DNA from: Bacteroidota bacterium
GTDB taxonomy: Bacteria > Bacteroidota > Bacteroidia > AKYH767-A > 2013-40CM-41-45
Reading direction: 5' to 3'
DNA length: 64,000 nucleotides
Assembly: GCA_004295015.1 (NCBI GenBank)
Contig: SHNE01000053.1
Location: 1 to 64,000, forward strand
Part shown: positions 36,933 to 44,674 of the stretch, piece by piece
Position numbering within the stretch: position 1 is the stretch's first letter
How the letters are laid out: each line of letters opens with the position of its first letter
The notes under the pieces: model-generated
What the model was told of the DNA's origin: nothing
Seen by the model: only the letters and a program-made list of their open reading frames with translations
Databases searched by the model: none
Position numbers and translations under genes: made by a program

Positions 36933-37849
36933 GAAGAACTGCGATTATAAAATTCATCATGCTTGCGATCTTAGCGGGTTCAATGTCTGCTTGCAAGAAA
37001 GGGAAAGAGCTTAAAACCGAATCAGGATTTAAGTATAGATTATATACTGAGACTAAAGGCGCGAAAGCTCAGTTGGGAGATTATGTCATAATTGACATGG
37101 TTTATAAAACAGAGGATGATTCAGTTCTTTTTGATTCCAGAGCTAAAACACCACTTCGTTTTAAATTGGAGAATATTCCTTTTTCCGGATCCTATGAAGA
37201 TGGGCTCACCAACCTGGCTGAGGGAGACAGTGCTACATTCTATGTGCCTGCAGACTCTTTGTACAACTATTATTACCCTGATATAGCTGAGAGGATCGAA
37301 CAGGAGAAAACAGTTTTCAAGCCAAAGTCATTTTTATTATTTGATGTAAAACTAATAGACATACAGGATTATGTTGAAGCTGAACAGGATCAACTCATCC
37401 GCTTGAGTAAATCTGAAAAACTGGAGCGTGAGAATTTGAAATCATTTCTTACTCAAAGATCCTTTGTGACTTCAGCAGATAGCGGTTTGTATTTTTATAA
37501 CTTACTTAAAAAGGGGACAGGTACTCAAATTTCTAATGGAAAATTTGTCTCACTTAAGTATACCGGAAAGTTTCTGGATGGAAAAGTGTTTGATAATTTT
37601 GGAACCCCGGAAAAACCTTTTGTGTTCAGAGTCGGAGAAAGAAAAGTATTAAAAGGATGGGAAGATGCGATAACTAACTTTCGACAAGGTGATAAGTTTG
37701 AGCTTATTATCCCTTCAGTTAATGCCTATGCTGAAGAAGGATTACTGGATGTAAAATCAGGACAATATATAATTCCACCTTTTACAACACTTTGGTATGA
37801 AATGGAAATTTTAAATGTGACTGACACCTTACGAATCGCAAAGAAATAA
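36929..37849 (+). CDS. Two-domain FKBP-type peptidyl-prolyl isomerase lipoprotein
   Basis: The 306-residue lipoprotein has the lipobox MSAC. It carries two FKBP-like domains. The N-terminal one (about 30-140: LGDYVIIDMVYKTEDDSVLF ... ADSLYNYYYPD) is degenerate. The C-terminal one (about 190-300) is standard: SLKYTGKFLDGKVFDNFG, then VGERKVLKGWEDAI and IIPPFTTLWYEMEILNV. The first may bind clients without catalysis. Cotranslated with the upstream isomerase, so both probably act together on envelope or secreted proteins. Confidence 0.88.
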   Translation: MRRTAIIKFIMLAILAGSMSACKKGKELKTESGFKYRLYTETKGAKAQLGDYVIIDMVYKTEDDSVLFDSRAKTPLRFKLENIPFSGSYEDGLTNLAEGDSATFYVPADSLYNYYYPDIAERIEQEKTVFKPKSFLLFDVKLIDIQDYVEAEQDQLIRLSKSEKLERENLKSFLTQRSFVTSADSGLYFYNLLKKGTGTQISNGKFVSLKYTGKFLDGKVFDNFGTPEKPFVFRVGERKVLKGWEDAITNFRQGDKFELIIPSVNAYAEEGLLDVKSGQYIIPPFTTLWYEMEILNVTDTLRIAKK

Positions 37850-37855
37850 TAATGT

Positions 37856-38560
37856 TTAGGCACCGATGAGAAAAATGCAGGGCTTTTTATGGAAGGAAGG
37901 AGTATTTTTTTTCCACTGTTTGATGAGTTTTGTCCTGATATTTTCATTCTGTCCGGTCAATTCACAAGCAATACACAGCTTGGATTCTTCGTTCATGGTC
38001 TGAAGCAGATCATCAATCAATTGTGTATTTCTATAAGGGGTTTCAATAAAAATTTGTGTCTGACCTGATTTAATTGCAAGCCTTTCAAGTTCCTTAATTT
38101 TTTGTTGTCTTTGTTTTGCTTCTCTTGGTAAATAGCCATGGAAGCAAAATGATTGTCCGTTAAATCCACTGCCCATTAATGACAAAAGAATACTGGAAGG
38201 TCCAACCATCGGTACAATTCTGATGTTGTTTTCATGAGCTAATTTTACAAGCTCGCTACCCGGATCTGCTACAGCCGGACAACCGGCTTCAGATAGCATG
38301 CCAATATTTGTACCTGCTTTCAGTTTATTTAATATAAATGACAATTCCTCCTTATTGCTATGTTCATTGAGCAGCTGGAATGTAAATTCAGATTGAGCAA
38401 TCGGACTTTTGATTCGTTTTAGAAATCGGCGGGCAGATTTTTCTTCTTCAACGACAAAATCAACCAATGTGTGAACAGTTTGTACAACAGAGTCGGGGAG
38501 AACTAAAAAATTATCATCGGATAAAAATGTAGGAATTAAGTAAAGAGTACCTGCAGTCAT
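37856..38560 (-). CDS. RsmI-like SAM-dependent methyltransferase (tetrapyrrole methylase fold)
   Basis: The 234-residue protein starts TLYLIPTFLSDD and has the tetrapyrrole-methylase core: SEAGCPAVADPGSELVKLA, then MVGPSSILLSLMGSGF and FHGYLPREAK, followed by IETPYRN. These motifs match RsmI, which 2'-O-methylates C1402 of 16S rRNA. The protein lacks the C-terminal extension of full-length RsmI (about 285 residues) and has a changed N-terminus, as in a short Bacteroidota branch, so rRNA methylation is likely but not certain. It overlaps the phosphatase gene upstream by 4 bp. Confidence 0.82.
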   Translation of the reverse strand: MTAGTLYLIPTFLSDDNFLVLPDSVVQTVHTLVDFVVEEEKSARRFLKRIKSPIAQSEFTFQLLNEHSNKEELSFILNKLKAGTNIGMLSEAGCPAVADPGSELVKLAHENNIRIVPMVGPSSILLSLMGSGFNGQSFCFHGYLPREAKQRQQKIKELERLAIKSGQTQIFIETPYRNTQLIDDLLQTMNEESKLCIACELTGQNENIRTKLIKQWKKNTPSFHKKPCIFLIGA

Positions 38561-39012
38561 GAAATTTTATTGATTAAGTGTTCGCAAGCTTCATCCAGTA
38601 AATTGAAGACATCAGTGAAGCCATCTTCTCCACCAAACCATGGATCGGGAACGTTTTTATTTTTTTTATGAGGAAGCAGGTCGAGAAGTAATTCAACTTT
38701 CTTTTTGTCAGATTCGTTTCTGGCCAGGGATAATATATTTTTCAAGTTACTTTGATCCATGGCAAATATGGTATCGAAATGATCAAAATCTGAGACATTA
38801 AACTGTCTGGCCACGAGCTGTGATATATTTACGCCGTATGATTTTGCTGTTCTGATGGCTCTCGGATCCGGATTTTCACCTGAATGCCAGTCACCGGTTC
38901 CTGCAGAGTCTATATGCAAACTGAGTTTTCTGTCCGTAGCTTTCTTTCTGAGTATACCTTCTGCCATTGGCGATCTGCAAATGTTTCCAAGACAAACCAT
39001 TAAAACTTTCAT
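38557..39012 (-). CDS. Low-molecular-weight protein tyrosine phosphatase
   Basis: The 151-residue protein opens with VCLGNICRSPMAEG, the C-x5-R phosphate loop with nucleophile Cys7 and Arg13. NVPDPWFGGEDGF near residue 120 supplies the general acid Asp. This is the complete LMW-PTP family signature. Members dephosphorylate protein tyrosine or small phosphoesters. It lies between the dihydroorotase-like gene (28 bp) and the RsmI-like gene (overlap) in a five-gene minus-strand operon. Confidence 0.93.
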   Translation of the reverse strand: MKVLMVCLGNICRSPMAEGILRKKATDRKLSLHIDSAGTGDWHSGENPDPRAIRTAKSYGVNISQLVARQFNVSDFDHFDTIFAMDQSNLKNILSLARNESDKKKVELLLDLLPHKKNKNVPDPWFGGEDGFTDVFNLLDEACEHLINKIS

Positions 39013-39040
39013 CTACCTAACTGATTTATTATTTCTCAAA

Positions 39041-40315
39041 TCATTTAATTTTGTAAAACTGATCTTTGTTAAATATATATTCAGGTTTTGCAGTGAGTGT
39101 TCTTGAAAGGAATGGGTTGTTTTTTGATTTTGAAAAAATGGCTTGCTTATCAACTGTCCATACATTATTTAGGTCAACCATTGTCAGGTTAGCCGGTACG
39201 TTTTCAACAATTGCGTGTTGGGCAAGCCCGAGAATCTTACGGGGTCCGGAAGTAAATTTTTCAATTATTTCTTCCTTGCTCAAGTGATCCATTAATGCGG
39301 TATAGGAGGCAGCGAAACATGTTTCTAAGCCTTCTGCACCAAATTTTGCCAATTCGAATTCTTTCTTTTTATTTTCAACGTCTTCCGGAAGATGATCAGA
39401 ACTTATGGCATCGATGGTATTATCTTTTAATCCTTCAATTAGCGCCATCACGTCTTCATTGCTCCGCAGTGGAGGCATAAGTTTGTAGTCTGAGTCAAAG
39501 GTGTTAAGTGAAGAATCAGTCAAAGAAAAGTGAGTATAAGACACATCAGCCGTTACTTTGATTCCTCTTTTCTTTGCTGTTCTGATAAGGTCTACAGATT
39601 TTTTTGTTGAGATGCCAGAGAAATGAATTTCAGCATCAGCATATTCCGCTAAAATGAGATCACGACTAATCATTATCTCTTCAGCAATCGATGGGATCCC
39701 CTTTAATCCCAGTTGAATGCTTGATAAGCCTTCATTCATTTGACCTTTATTTGAAATTGATTGTTCATTTGCAAATGAAAATATTTTTCCTCCAAAATTT
39801 TTCGCATAGAGTAGGGCTCGCAGCATAAGACCTGCATCTTCAACAGATTTTTTATCATCGGTGAAAACAGTAGCACCTGCGCCATACATATCGAACATCT
39901 CGCTCAGATTTGTTCCTTCCTGACGGTTAGAAATGGTGCCGGAAGAAAATACTTCAACAAGCTGATTTTTTGTCCTGTTTTGAATAAATTCAACAAGTGA
40001 TCGGTTGTCAACAGGAGGAGTCGTTGATGGCATGCAAAGAACTCCGGTGAATCCTCCTTGTTGAGCTGCATGACAACCTGAAAGAAGATCTTCTTTGTGC
40101 TCGTTACCCGGTTCCTGAAAGTTTACATGCAGGTCCAGCCATCCTGTAGTGAGATGCTTATTGCGACCGTCAATTATTTCATCACATTTTTCTTTGATGG
40201 TTCCGATGTCGCTTATTTTATTGATTATTCCATTTAGCAGTAGAACATCCTTACACATTCCGTTATAGGGTGACTTGGCGGAGAGAATATTCACCTGTTG
40301 AATGAGAATTTTCAT
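39041..40315 (-). CDS. Dihydroorotase-like protein, probably inactive
   Basis: Over its 424 residues this is a full-length member of the type I dihydroorotase/amidohydrolase family, but most metal ligands are missing. The DxHxHxR motif is DLHVNFQ: His63 stays, the second His is Asn65 and the Arg is Gln67. The later ligands are also altered: the AHCED region reads SFANE (178-182), HVST reads GIST (232-235), and TDHAPH reads SDHLPE (304-309). Asp61 and Asp305 stay. I infer a non-catalytic homologue, comparable to the inactive PyrC' that supports aspartate carbamoyltransferase in other bacteria. Overlaps BatA by 4 bp. Confidence 0.85.
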   Translation of the reverse strand: MKILIQQVNILSAKSPYNGMCKDVLLLNGIINKISDIGTIKEKCDEIIDGRNKHLTTGWLDLHVNFQEPGNEHKEDLLSGCHAAQQGGFTGVLCMPSTTPPVDNRSLVEFIQNRTKNQLVEVFSSGTISNRQEGTNLSEMFDMYGAGATVFTDDKKSVEDAGLMLRALLYAKNFGGKIFSFANEQSISNKGQMNEGLSSIQLGLKGIPSIAEEIMISRDLILAEYADAEIHFSGISTKKSVDLIRTAKKRGIKVTADVSYTHFSLTDSSLNTFDSDYKLMPPLRSNEDVMALIEGLKDNTIDAISSDHLPEDVENKKKEFELAKFGAEGLETCFAASYTALMDHLSKEEIIEKFTSGPRKILGLAQHAIVENVPANLTMVDLNNVWTVDKQAIFSKSKNNPFLSRTLTAKPEYIFNKDQFYKIK

Positions 40316-42402
40316 GTAAGCTGGGGTTTAGATGTTGCCTGACTAAAAAACCGGATAAGCAGAATTTCAATGGCGAGAAAAATTAAAGCAAAAATGATAA
40401 AGTACTTCCAAAGCCTTGTGCCTTCTTCCAATTGGGTAAGTGTATGTGTAAGCTGTCCTGCCTCAATTTCTATCATTGAAATTTTCTGATTTCCTGTTTT
40501 GGAAATAATTTCTTCCAGCTCAGACCCGGTATAACAATTGAGGTTTGACTCTTTTCTGTCGTAGTTGAATGATTGTATCGTGATTAGTCTGCTGCCTTCT
40601 GATAATGTGTAATTTCCTGCTGATTGAACCTGATCTCTTACCGATAATAGCCAGGTACTGGCAATCATTTTACTTTCCGGAATAATATCAAATTTAATTT
40701 CATCATTACGAAGATGAACCACTTGATCATTCGAGATCAAGGTGTCTTGTTGTACACTGAATTCGGTATCCTTTCCAATGATTGATGGTGCTTGAATTCG
40801 TGAGCCACTTTGTAAAGCTGCTCTTAGCATAACAGGAACAAACAAAGCATGGCGTTGGAAACTACTAAACGACTCCTGAAGTGGAACACTAAGAGTAAAT
40901 ACCTGACCTTTTCCTGATTCGGTTATCCCCAAAAAAGTGGAGCTGTTTTGGAATTTCATCAAAGCAACTTCCGGTGTTCGGGAATTTTTGTTGAATTGAA
41001 AATATTGCTGTACAGATGGCAAGTCTAAGTTTTCAGGTAAACGTTTGCCTTGCTCAAAAACACCTTCAAAGAGAGGATGGGCATTTTCAATTTTGGAAAT
41101 TTTTTCAGGTACAGAAATAAGCCCGATAATCGAGTTTGTGCCCAATCCTTGAAACAATGATTGATAGCTTTCGAGATCTGCATTCGCCGATGGAATCACA
41201 AACAAAGAACCTCCTCGTTTCACATAACGCATAAGTTCCTGTTCCAGGCCCGAAGAAATTTTATCTACTTCATTTAGGATGATTAATTGCTGTGCAGGAA
41301 ATGAGGAGTAATCTACCTGAGAAGAAGGGACAGCCTTGTACAAGAAGTAGGAATCATTTCCATAAAGATTTTGCAGGTATTTATCACCCGGGGTTCCATT
41401 AATGGAGAGAACAGGAATATTTGGACGAATATTAAAACTCAGGTAATAATCATCATCAAAAATCAAAGGGTAATCGGTGATATTCAGCTTGGCACTTTGC
41501 CATCCGTTTTCTGTCGGGGTGAATGGAAGTTTGACTTCTGTCGATGAAGTCGCAGGGATATTAACACTGCTTAAAGCTTTTTGTGTATTATTTATTGTCA
41601 GCTTCAAAGGAATGTTCTCTACATTTTTTGTTCCTGTGTTTTTCAGTTTAACAATAATTTCAGATGCAGTATTTGCTTGTAAAATTGGTGAACTAAGGTA
41701 TGCTGTATCAATTGAAACGTTTTGAAGCCCGATAGATTTTAGGGGAATCAGTCGGATGTTCAACATGCTGTCAGCATTAATCTCACCGATATCAGTAATG
41801 GATTTTTGAAAGTCTGAGATCAGGTAGGCAGTCGGAGAAGATTCTGTATCATTATCGTCTTTATAGAGTAGATCAGTTTGTCTTGAAATGATTTCGCTTA
41901 CATTGCGTACGGATGAACCCGGTTTTACATCGTTAAGCTCTTCCAAAAACTCATCCCGATTTAGAAGACGTTGGTGTTTGGCCTGAAAATCATTCGTCAG
42001 CAATTGGAACCGGTCAGAAACTTTGTAAGCCATTGCAATTTCTCTTGCTTTCTGTTTAGCTTCGTCAAGCAAGGCTCCATTTTTACCCTGAGCATCCATA
42101 CTAAAGGAATTGTCTACATAAACACTAACTTTTCTTGATGCTTCAGTTTTACCTTGAAGAGGCGATGGGAAATAGGGTTGGGCAAAGGCAAGTATCAGGC
42201 AGGTAAGTGCAAAAATTCGTGCCATCAAAACCAGTAAATGTTTTAATTTTGATCTTGAACGGGTATCTTGTTTGATTTCTCTTAAGAACCTTACATTGGT
42301 AAAATATAATTTCTTAAACCGCCGAAAGTTAAAAAGGTGAATTAGGATAGGTATCGCCAAGGCGAAAAGGGCGAAGAGGAATTCCGGATAGATGAATTGC
42401 AT
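40312..42402 (-). CDS. BatA-domain / VWA-like membrane protein
   Basis: I use ATG 42402 (696 residues); the frame extends to TTG 42435. MQFIYPEFLFALFALAIPIL opens the aerotolerance-regulator N-terminal (BatA) domain, with a second helix at about 50-70 and a last one near the C-terminus (LWKYFIIFALIFLAIEILLI). Between them lies a VWA-like domain with a DNSFSM metal site (DxSxS) and a long beta-rich periplasmic section. Bacteroidota carry many such membrane proteins; none has a settled role. It is in an operon 19 bp after the TIGR02757 gene. Confidence 0.85.
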   Translation of the reverse strand: MQFIYPEFLFALFALAIPILIHLFNFRRFKKLYFTNVRFLREIKQDTRSRSKLKHLLVLMARIFALTCLILAFAQPYFPSPLQGKTEASRKVSVYVDNSFSMDAQGKNGALLDEAKQKAREIAMAYKVSDRFQLLTNDFQAKHQRLLNRDEFLEELNDVKPGSSVRNVSEIISRQTDLLYKDDNDTESSPTAYLISDFQKSITDIGEINADSMLNIRLIPLKSIGLQNVSIDTAYLSSPILQANTASEIIVKLKNTGTKNVENIPLKLTINNTQKALSSVNIPATSSTEVKLPFTPTENGWQSAKLNITDYPLIFDDDYYLSFNIRPNIPVLSINGTPGDKYLQNLYGNDSYFLYKAVPSSQVDYSSFPAQQLIILNEVDKISSGLEQELMRYVKRGGSLFVIPSANADLESYQSLFQGLGTNSIIGLISVPEKISKIENAHPLFEGVFEQGKRLPENLDLPSVQQYFQFNKNSRTPEVALMKFQNSSTFLGITESGKGQVFTLSVPLQESFSSFQRHALFVPVMLRAALQSGSRIQAPSIIGKDTEFSVQQDTLISNDQVVHLRNDEIKFDIIPESKMIASTWLLSVRDQVQSAGNYTLSEGSRLITIQSFNYDRKESNLNCYTGSELEEIISKTGNQKISMIEIEAGQLTHTLTQLEEGTRLWKYFIIFALIFLAIEILLIRFFSQATSKPQLT

Positions 42403-42421
42403 TGTGTGCAAATATAAGAAT

Positions 42422-43198
42422 TCAGAATTTCTCAAACACGCCTAATCCGAAGAGAGCGTAATCATATTTTACAGGGTCTATTGGATCAAATTTTCGAAGG
42501 CGCTGCGTCAATTCCTGTACAGATTGCCAATCGTCATGTCTTCTGGTCAATAGCCCAAGCTTTCGGGCAACTCTGCCTGAATGTACATCCAATGGACACA
42601 TTAATTCTGAAGCCCGGATTCTTTTCCAGATCCCCAGATCTACCCCGGCCTCATCCTTTCTGACCATCCATCTGAGAAACATGTTTAGTCTTTTGGCGGC
42701 AGATCCCCGTTCAGGATCGGAGAAGTGTTTACGGTGCCTGATTTGGTGGGGAAGACTAAAGAAGGTGTTCCTCGCAGCAATAATTCCTTCCTTGATCGGA
42801 TTATCCTCCAATGGACTTGAAGTAAAAATGGCTTCAAGATTTCGATGTTTTTTATAGATTTTTTGCAGTGATTTTAGAAAAAAGATGCAGTCATCCCCAT
42901 TAAAAGTTCTATGCTTGAAACTGCGAAAAACTTTCAGGTCAGATTCTTTAAACTGTTGTATAAATTCATGAGGCGATCGATCCATCCTGTCCATCAAAGT
43001 GATCGCATTTTTAATTATACTTTTCCTCTGTCCCCATGATATAGTTGCTGTTAAAAAAGCAGCTATCTCTATGTCCTCTCTTTTAGAAAAGAGATGAGGG
43101 ATTGAAATGGGATCCTCATCTACAAAAGCAGTCCTGTTATATAACGCCGCCTTCTCTTCAAGAAATGAACGAAGCGCTTTCTCCGTCAATGATGCCAT
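42422..43198 (-). CDS. TIGR02757 family protein
   Basis: The 258-residue protein is helical and soluble. AAFLTATISWGQRKSIIKNA, then MDRSPHEFI and FKHRTFNGDDC, and the C-terminal LMCPLDVHSGRVARKLGLL are the blocks I recognise as TIGR02757, a Bacteroidota family resembling helix-hairpin-helix DNA glycosylases in layout. The conserved DVHSGRVARK region could sit in a DNA-binding fold; that is inference. First gene of the operon that continues to the RsmI-like gene. Confidence 0.85.
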   Translation of the reverse strand: MASLTEKALRSFLEEKAALYNRTAFVDEDPISIPHLFSKREDIEIAAFLTATISWGQRKSIIKNAITLMDRMDRSPHEFIQQFKESDLKVFRSFKHRTFNGDDCIFFLKSLQKIYKKHRNLEAIFTSSPLEDNPIKEGIIAARNTFFSLPHQIRHRKHFSDPERGSAAKRLNMFLRWMVRKDEAGVDLGIWKRIRASELMCPLDVHSGRVARKLGLLTRRHDDWQSVQELTQRLRKFDPIDPVKYDYALFGLGVFEKF

Positions 43199-43222
43199 GC
43201 ATCAAAGATAGTGAAACCGGAA

Positions 43223-43309
43223 TCAGAACATCATCTGCAAGGCAATGATACCACTGATTAGGAGAATGGAAATGTCGATTAGTGTCGATTTGATTTCGAA
43301 GTTATTCAT
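43223..43309 (-). CDS. Possible 28-residue membrane peptide
   Basis: ATG 43309 to TGA 43223 encodes 28 residues: a polar start (MNNFEIKST) then a hydrophobic stretch (LIDISILLISGIIALQ). It follows the 62-residue frame by 48 bp on the same strand. One short membrane helix is the only visible feature. It may be a small membrane protein or a chance frame. Confidence 0.3.
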   Translation of the reverse strand: MNNFEIKSTLIDISILLISGIIALQMMF

Positions 43310-43357
43310 CTTGTCTTTTGCTAGGGTTTACACGTTGGTGCTATGGTGAAATGTGAT

Positions 43358-43546
43358 TCAGGCAGAGATATGAGAACCACGTCTCCTGACAGAACCACCA
43401 TGAATCACAGAGAATACGCTCCCCATTTGATCCAGCAAATTCTTTTCGATACTTTTGAGAGTGCTTGACGGATTTTTTTCTCCATAGGTAATGCTGAAAG
43501 GACTCTTGGTTTTGTTTTCAGGGAAAGAATTGTGTACGATTTCCAT
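43358..43546 (-). CDS. Small peptide with Gly-Gly motif, unknown
   Basis: The 62-residue frame starts at ATG 43546, 37 bp behind the pseudo-receiver gene, with an A-rich leader (ACCCTAAAAAA) typical of start regions here. The first 50 residues are polar with an amphipathic segment (SIEKNLLDQMGSVFSVI); HGG follows, then a basic 11-residue end (SVRRRGSHISA). The shape, a leader ending in GG and a short basic tail, resembles processed peptides in outline, but the usual spacing of hydrophobic residues is only partly kept. I cannot assign a family. Confidence 0.4.
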   Translation of the reverse strand: MEIVHNSFPENKTKSPFSITYGEKNPSSTLKSIEKNLLDQMGSVFSVIHGGSVRRRGSHISA

Positions 43547-43583
43547 TTTTTTAGGGTTAGAGGGTTAATTAGTTCGGTTACAA

Positions 43584-44027
43584 TCAGATATTTATAAATT
43601 CCCTTAGTTGAAAAGCATCAAGTGGTTTTACGAGATAGCGAACAACACAGGTATTCATTAGAATTCTTTGTTTTTCTTCCAGGTCCTCGTGGTTGGTGAG
43701 GACAATTAATTTACACTTGTTTTTAACAAAATCAGACATGGCCTCGAACTCTGCAATGAAGTCTAGTTTTTCCAAGGCTTTCATGTTCAGGTTCACAAAA
43801 ATCAATTCAGGTACTTCACTTAAGCGTTGAATATTATGGAGATTGTGAATGGTCGTGTATGGATCTGATTCTAGTTTGACTTCTTTCGCTACATAGCAGG
43901 CACGTAAAATAGTCTCAGTAATTTGATGTTCAGTTTCATTTTCATCTAGAACAATGGCCCTGTGAAATCGGGGACTTGGCTGTTCCTCATGGTGGAGGAA
44001 GGGGGGGATTTGTTTTTTCGCTTTCAT
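43584..44027 (-). CDS. Receiver-like protein with altered phosphoacceptor
   Basis: The 147-residue protein has a basic N-terminal tail of about 20 residues, then a receiver-like fold: AIVLDENETEH (acidic pocket near Asp28), ELIFVNLNMKALEKLDFI at the phosphoacceptor strand, IVLTNHED with Thr111 and YLVKPLDAF with Lys134. In canonical receivers the acceptor strand reads D-x-x-M-P; here it reads N79-L-N-M-K, so the Asp is Asn and the Pro is Lys. It has no output domain. I infer a non-phosphorylatable pseudo-receiver acting by protein contacts. A run of seven G (44001-44007) lies near codon 8. Confidence 0.75.
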   Translation of the reverse strand: MKAKKQIPPFLHHEEQPSPRFHRAIVLDENETEHQITETILRACYVAKEVKLESDPYTTIHNLHNIQRLSEVPELIFVNLNMKALEKLDFIAEFEAMSDFVKNKCKLIVLTNHEDLEEKQRILMNTCVVRYLVKPLDAFQLREFINI

Positions 44028-44056
44028 GGTCTATGTGTTTCGGTTAATTGATACTT

Positions 44057-44064
44057 CAAAAATA
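44057..44064 (-). promoter_or_regulatory. -7 element before the pseudo-receiver gene
   Basis: TATTTTTG on the minus strand lies 30 bp before the ATG at 44027. The nearest TTG upstream is too far (27 bp), so the -33 element is weak or absent. Confidence 0.35.
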
Positions 44065-44099
44065 GAACATGCATATACCCTGAAAAAGGGACAAAATGT

Positions 44100-44154
44100 A
44101 AATAAATGGACATCCGGACTGCATCTGAATGATGAGCCGGATGTTCATTTATTT
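44100..44154. repeat. 18-bp stem-loop
   Basis: AAATAAATGGACATCCGG (44100-44117) and CCGGATGTTCATTTATTT (44137-44154) pair over 18 positions with one G-T wobble and a 19-base loop. No U-tract follows on either strand. It lies upstream of the pseudo-receiver promoter element and about 160 bp after the 81-residue gene's stop on the same strand. Confidence 0.7.
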
Positions 44155-44251
44155 GCTAAAAAATAGCATTATACCTTAAAGTTAATTTTATTGTTCGTTT
44201 TTTACCAAATTGCCGAAAGTTAAATTATTATATTGAATATCAAGAATTTAT

Positions 44252-44291
44252 GGTATTTATATCAAATAAGTTGCACGGATATAAAAATACC
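44252..44291. repeat. Stem-loop downstream of the 81-residue gene
   Basis: GGTATTTATATC (44252-44263) pairs with GATATAAAAATACC (44278-44291) over 12 bp with a 2-base bulge and a 14-base loop. On the minus strand it begins 23 bp after the stop of the 81-residue gene and could stabilise or end that transcript. Confidence 0.5.
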
Positions 44292-44313
44292 CCAATATTT
44301 GATATCAGAGACA

Positions 44314-44559
44314 TCAAGAATTTGTCTCTTTCTCATCACTCGGATTTGGATCGATGGTTGGAACAATGTCATCCTCACCATTTGAACCAGAGTCGGTTTG
44401 TTTGAAAAGTGCTTCAAACTCCTGATCACCCCCAAGTTCTTGGTACCGGGAGTCTGATTGTACCATGTTCATTGTGTCTGCATCAAGTAATGGAAGACTT
44501 GATTTATCCCCAACATTAATGCCTAAGGATAGAAGTAGTGCAATGATGAATTCTAGCAT
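44314..44559 (-). CDS. Small membrane-anchored acidic protein, unknown
   Basis: I use ATG 44559 (81 residues: MLEFIIALLLSLGINVGD...); the frame extends to a TTG at 44610. One hydrophobic helix at the N-terminus (about 2-16) is followed by an acidic, Ser/Asp/Glu-rich tail with many prolines and no Cys, probably exposed outside the inner membrane or in the cytosol. I do not recognise it. It is divergent from the 507-residue gene across about 115 bp. Confidence 0.55.
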   Translation of the reverse strand: MLEFIIALLLSLGINVGDKSSLPLLDADTMNMVQSDSRYQELGGDQEFEALFKQTDSGSNGEDDIVPTIDPNPSDEKETNS

Positions 44560-44674
44560 GTGTTTGTTTATTATAGTTCTCTTGCAAAGTAGTATTGAAT
44601 GAAAATTCAAATGATAGGTTTCTAAGTAGAATCTTACATTGTAATATTTTCACCATAATTAATTGAAACCAAAG

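Larger units (their letters stand above)
44028..44313. other. Hairpin-rich intergenic region
   Basis: This 286-bp gap contains two strong inverted repeats, at 44100-44154 and 44252-44291, plus a -7 element for the pseudo-receiver gene at 44057-44064. The sequence ATCAAGAATTT occurs at both ends (about 44240 and 44313). No ORF is credible inside it. Confidence 0.6.
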
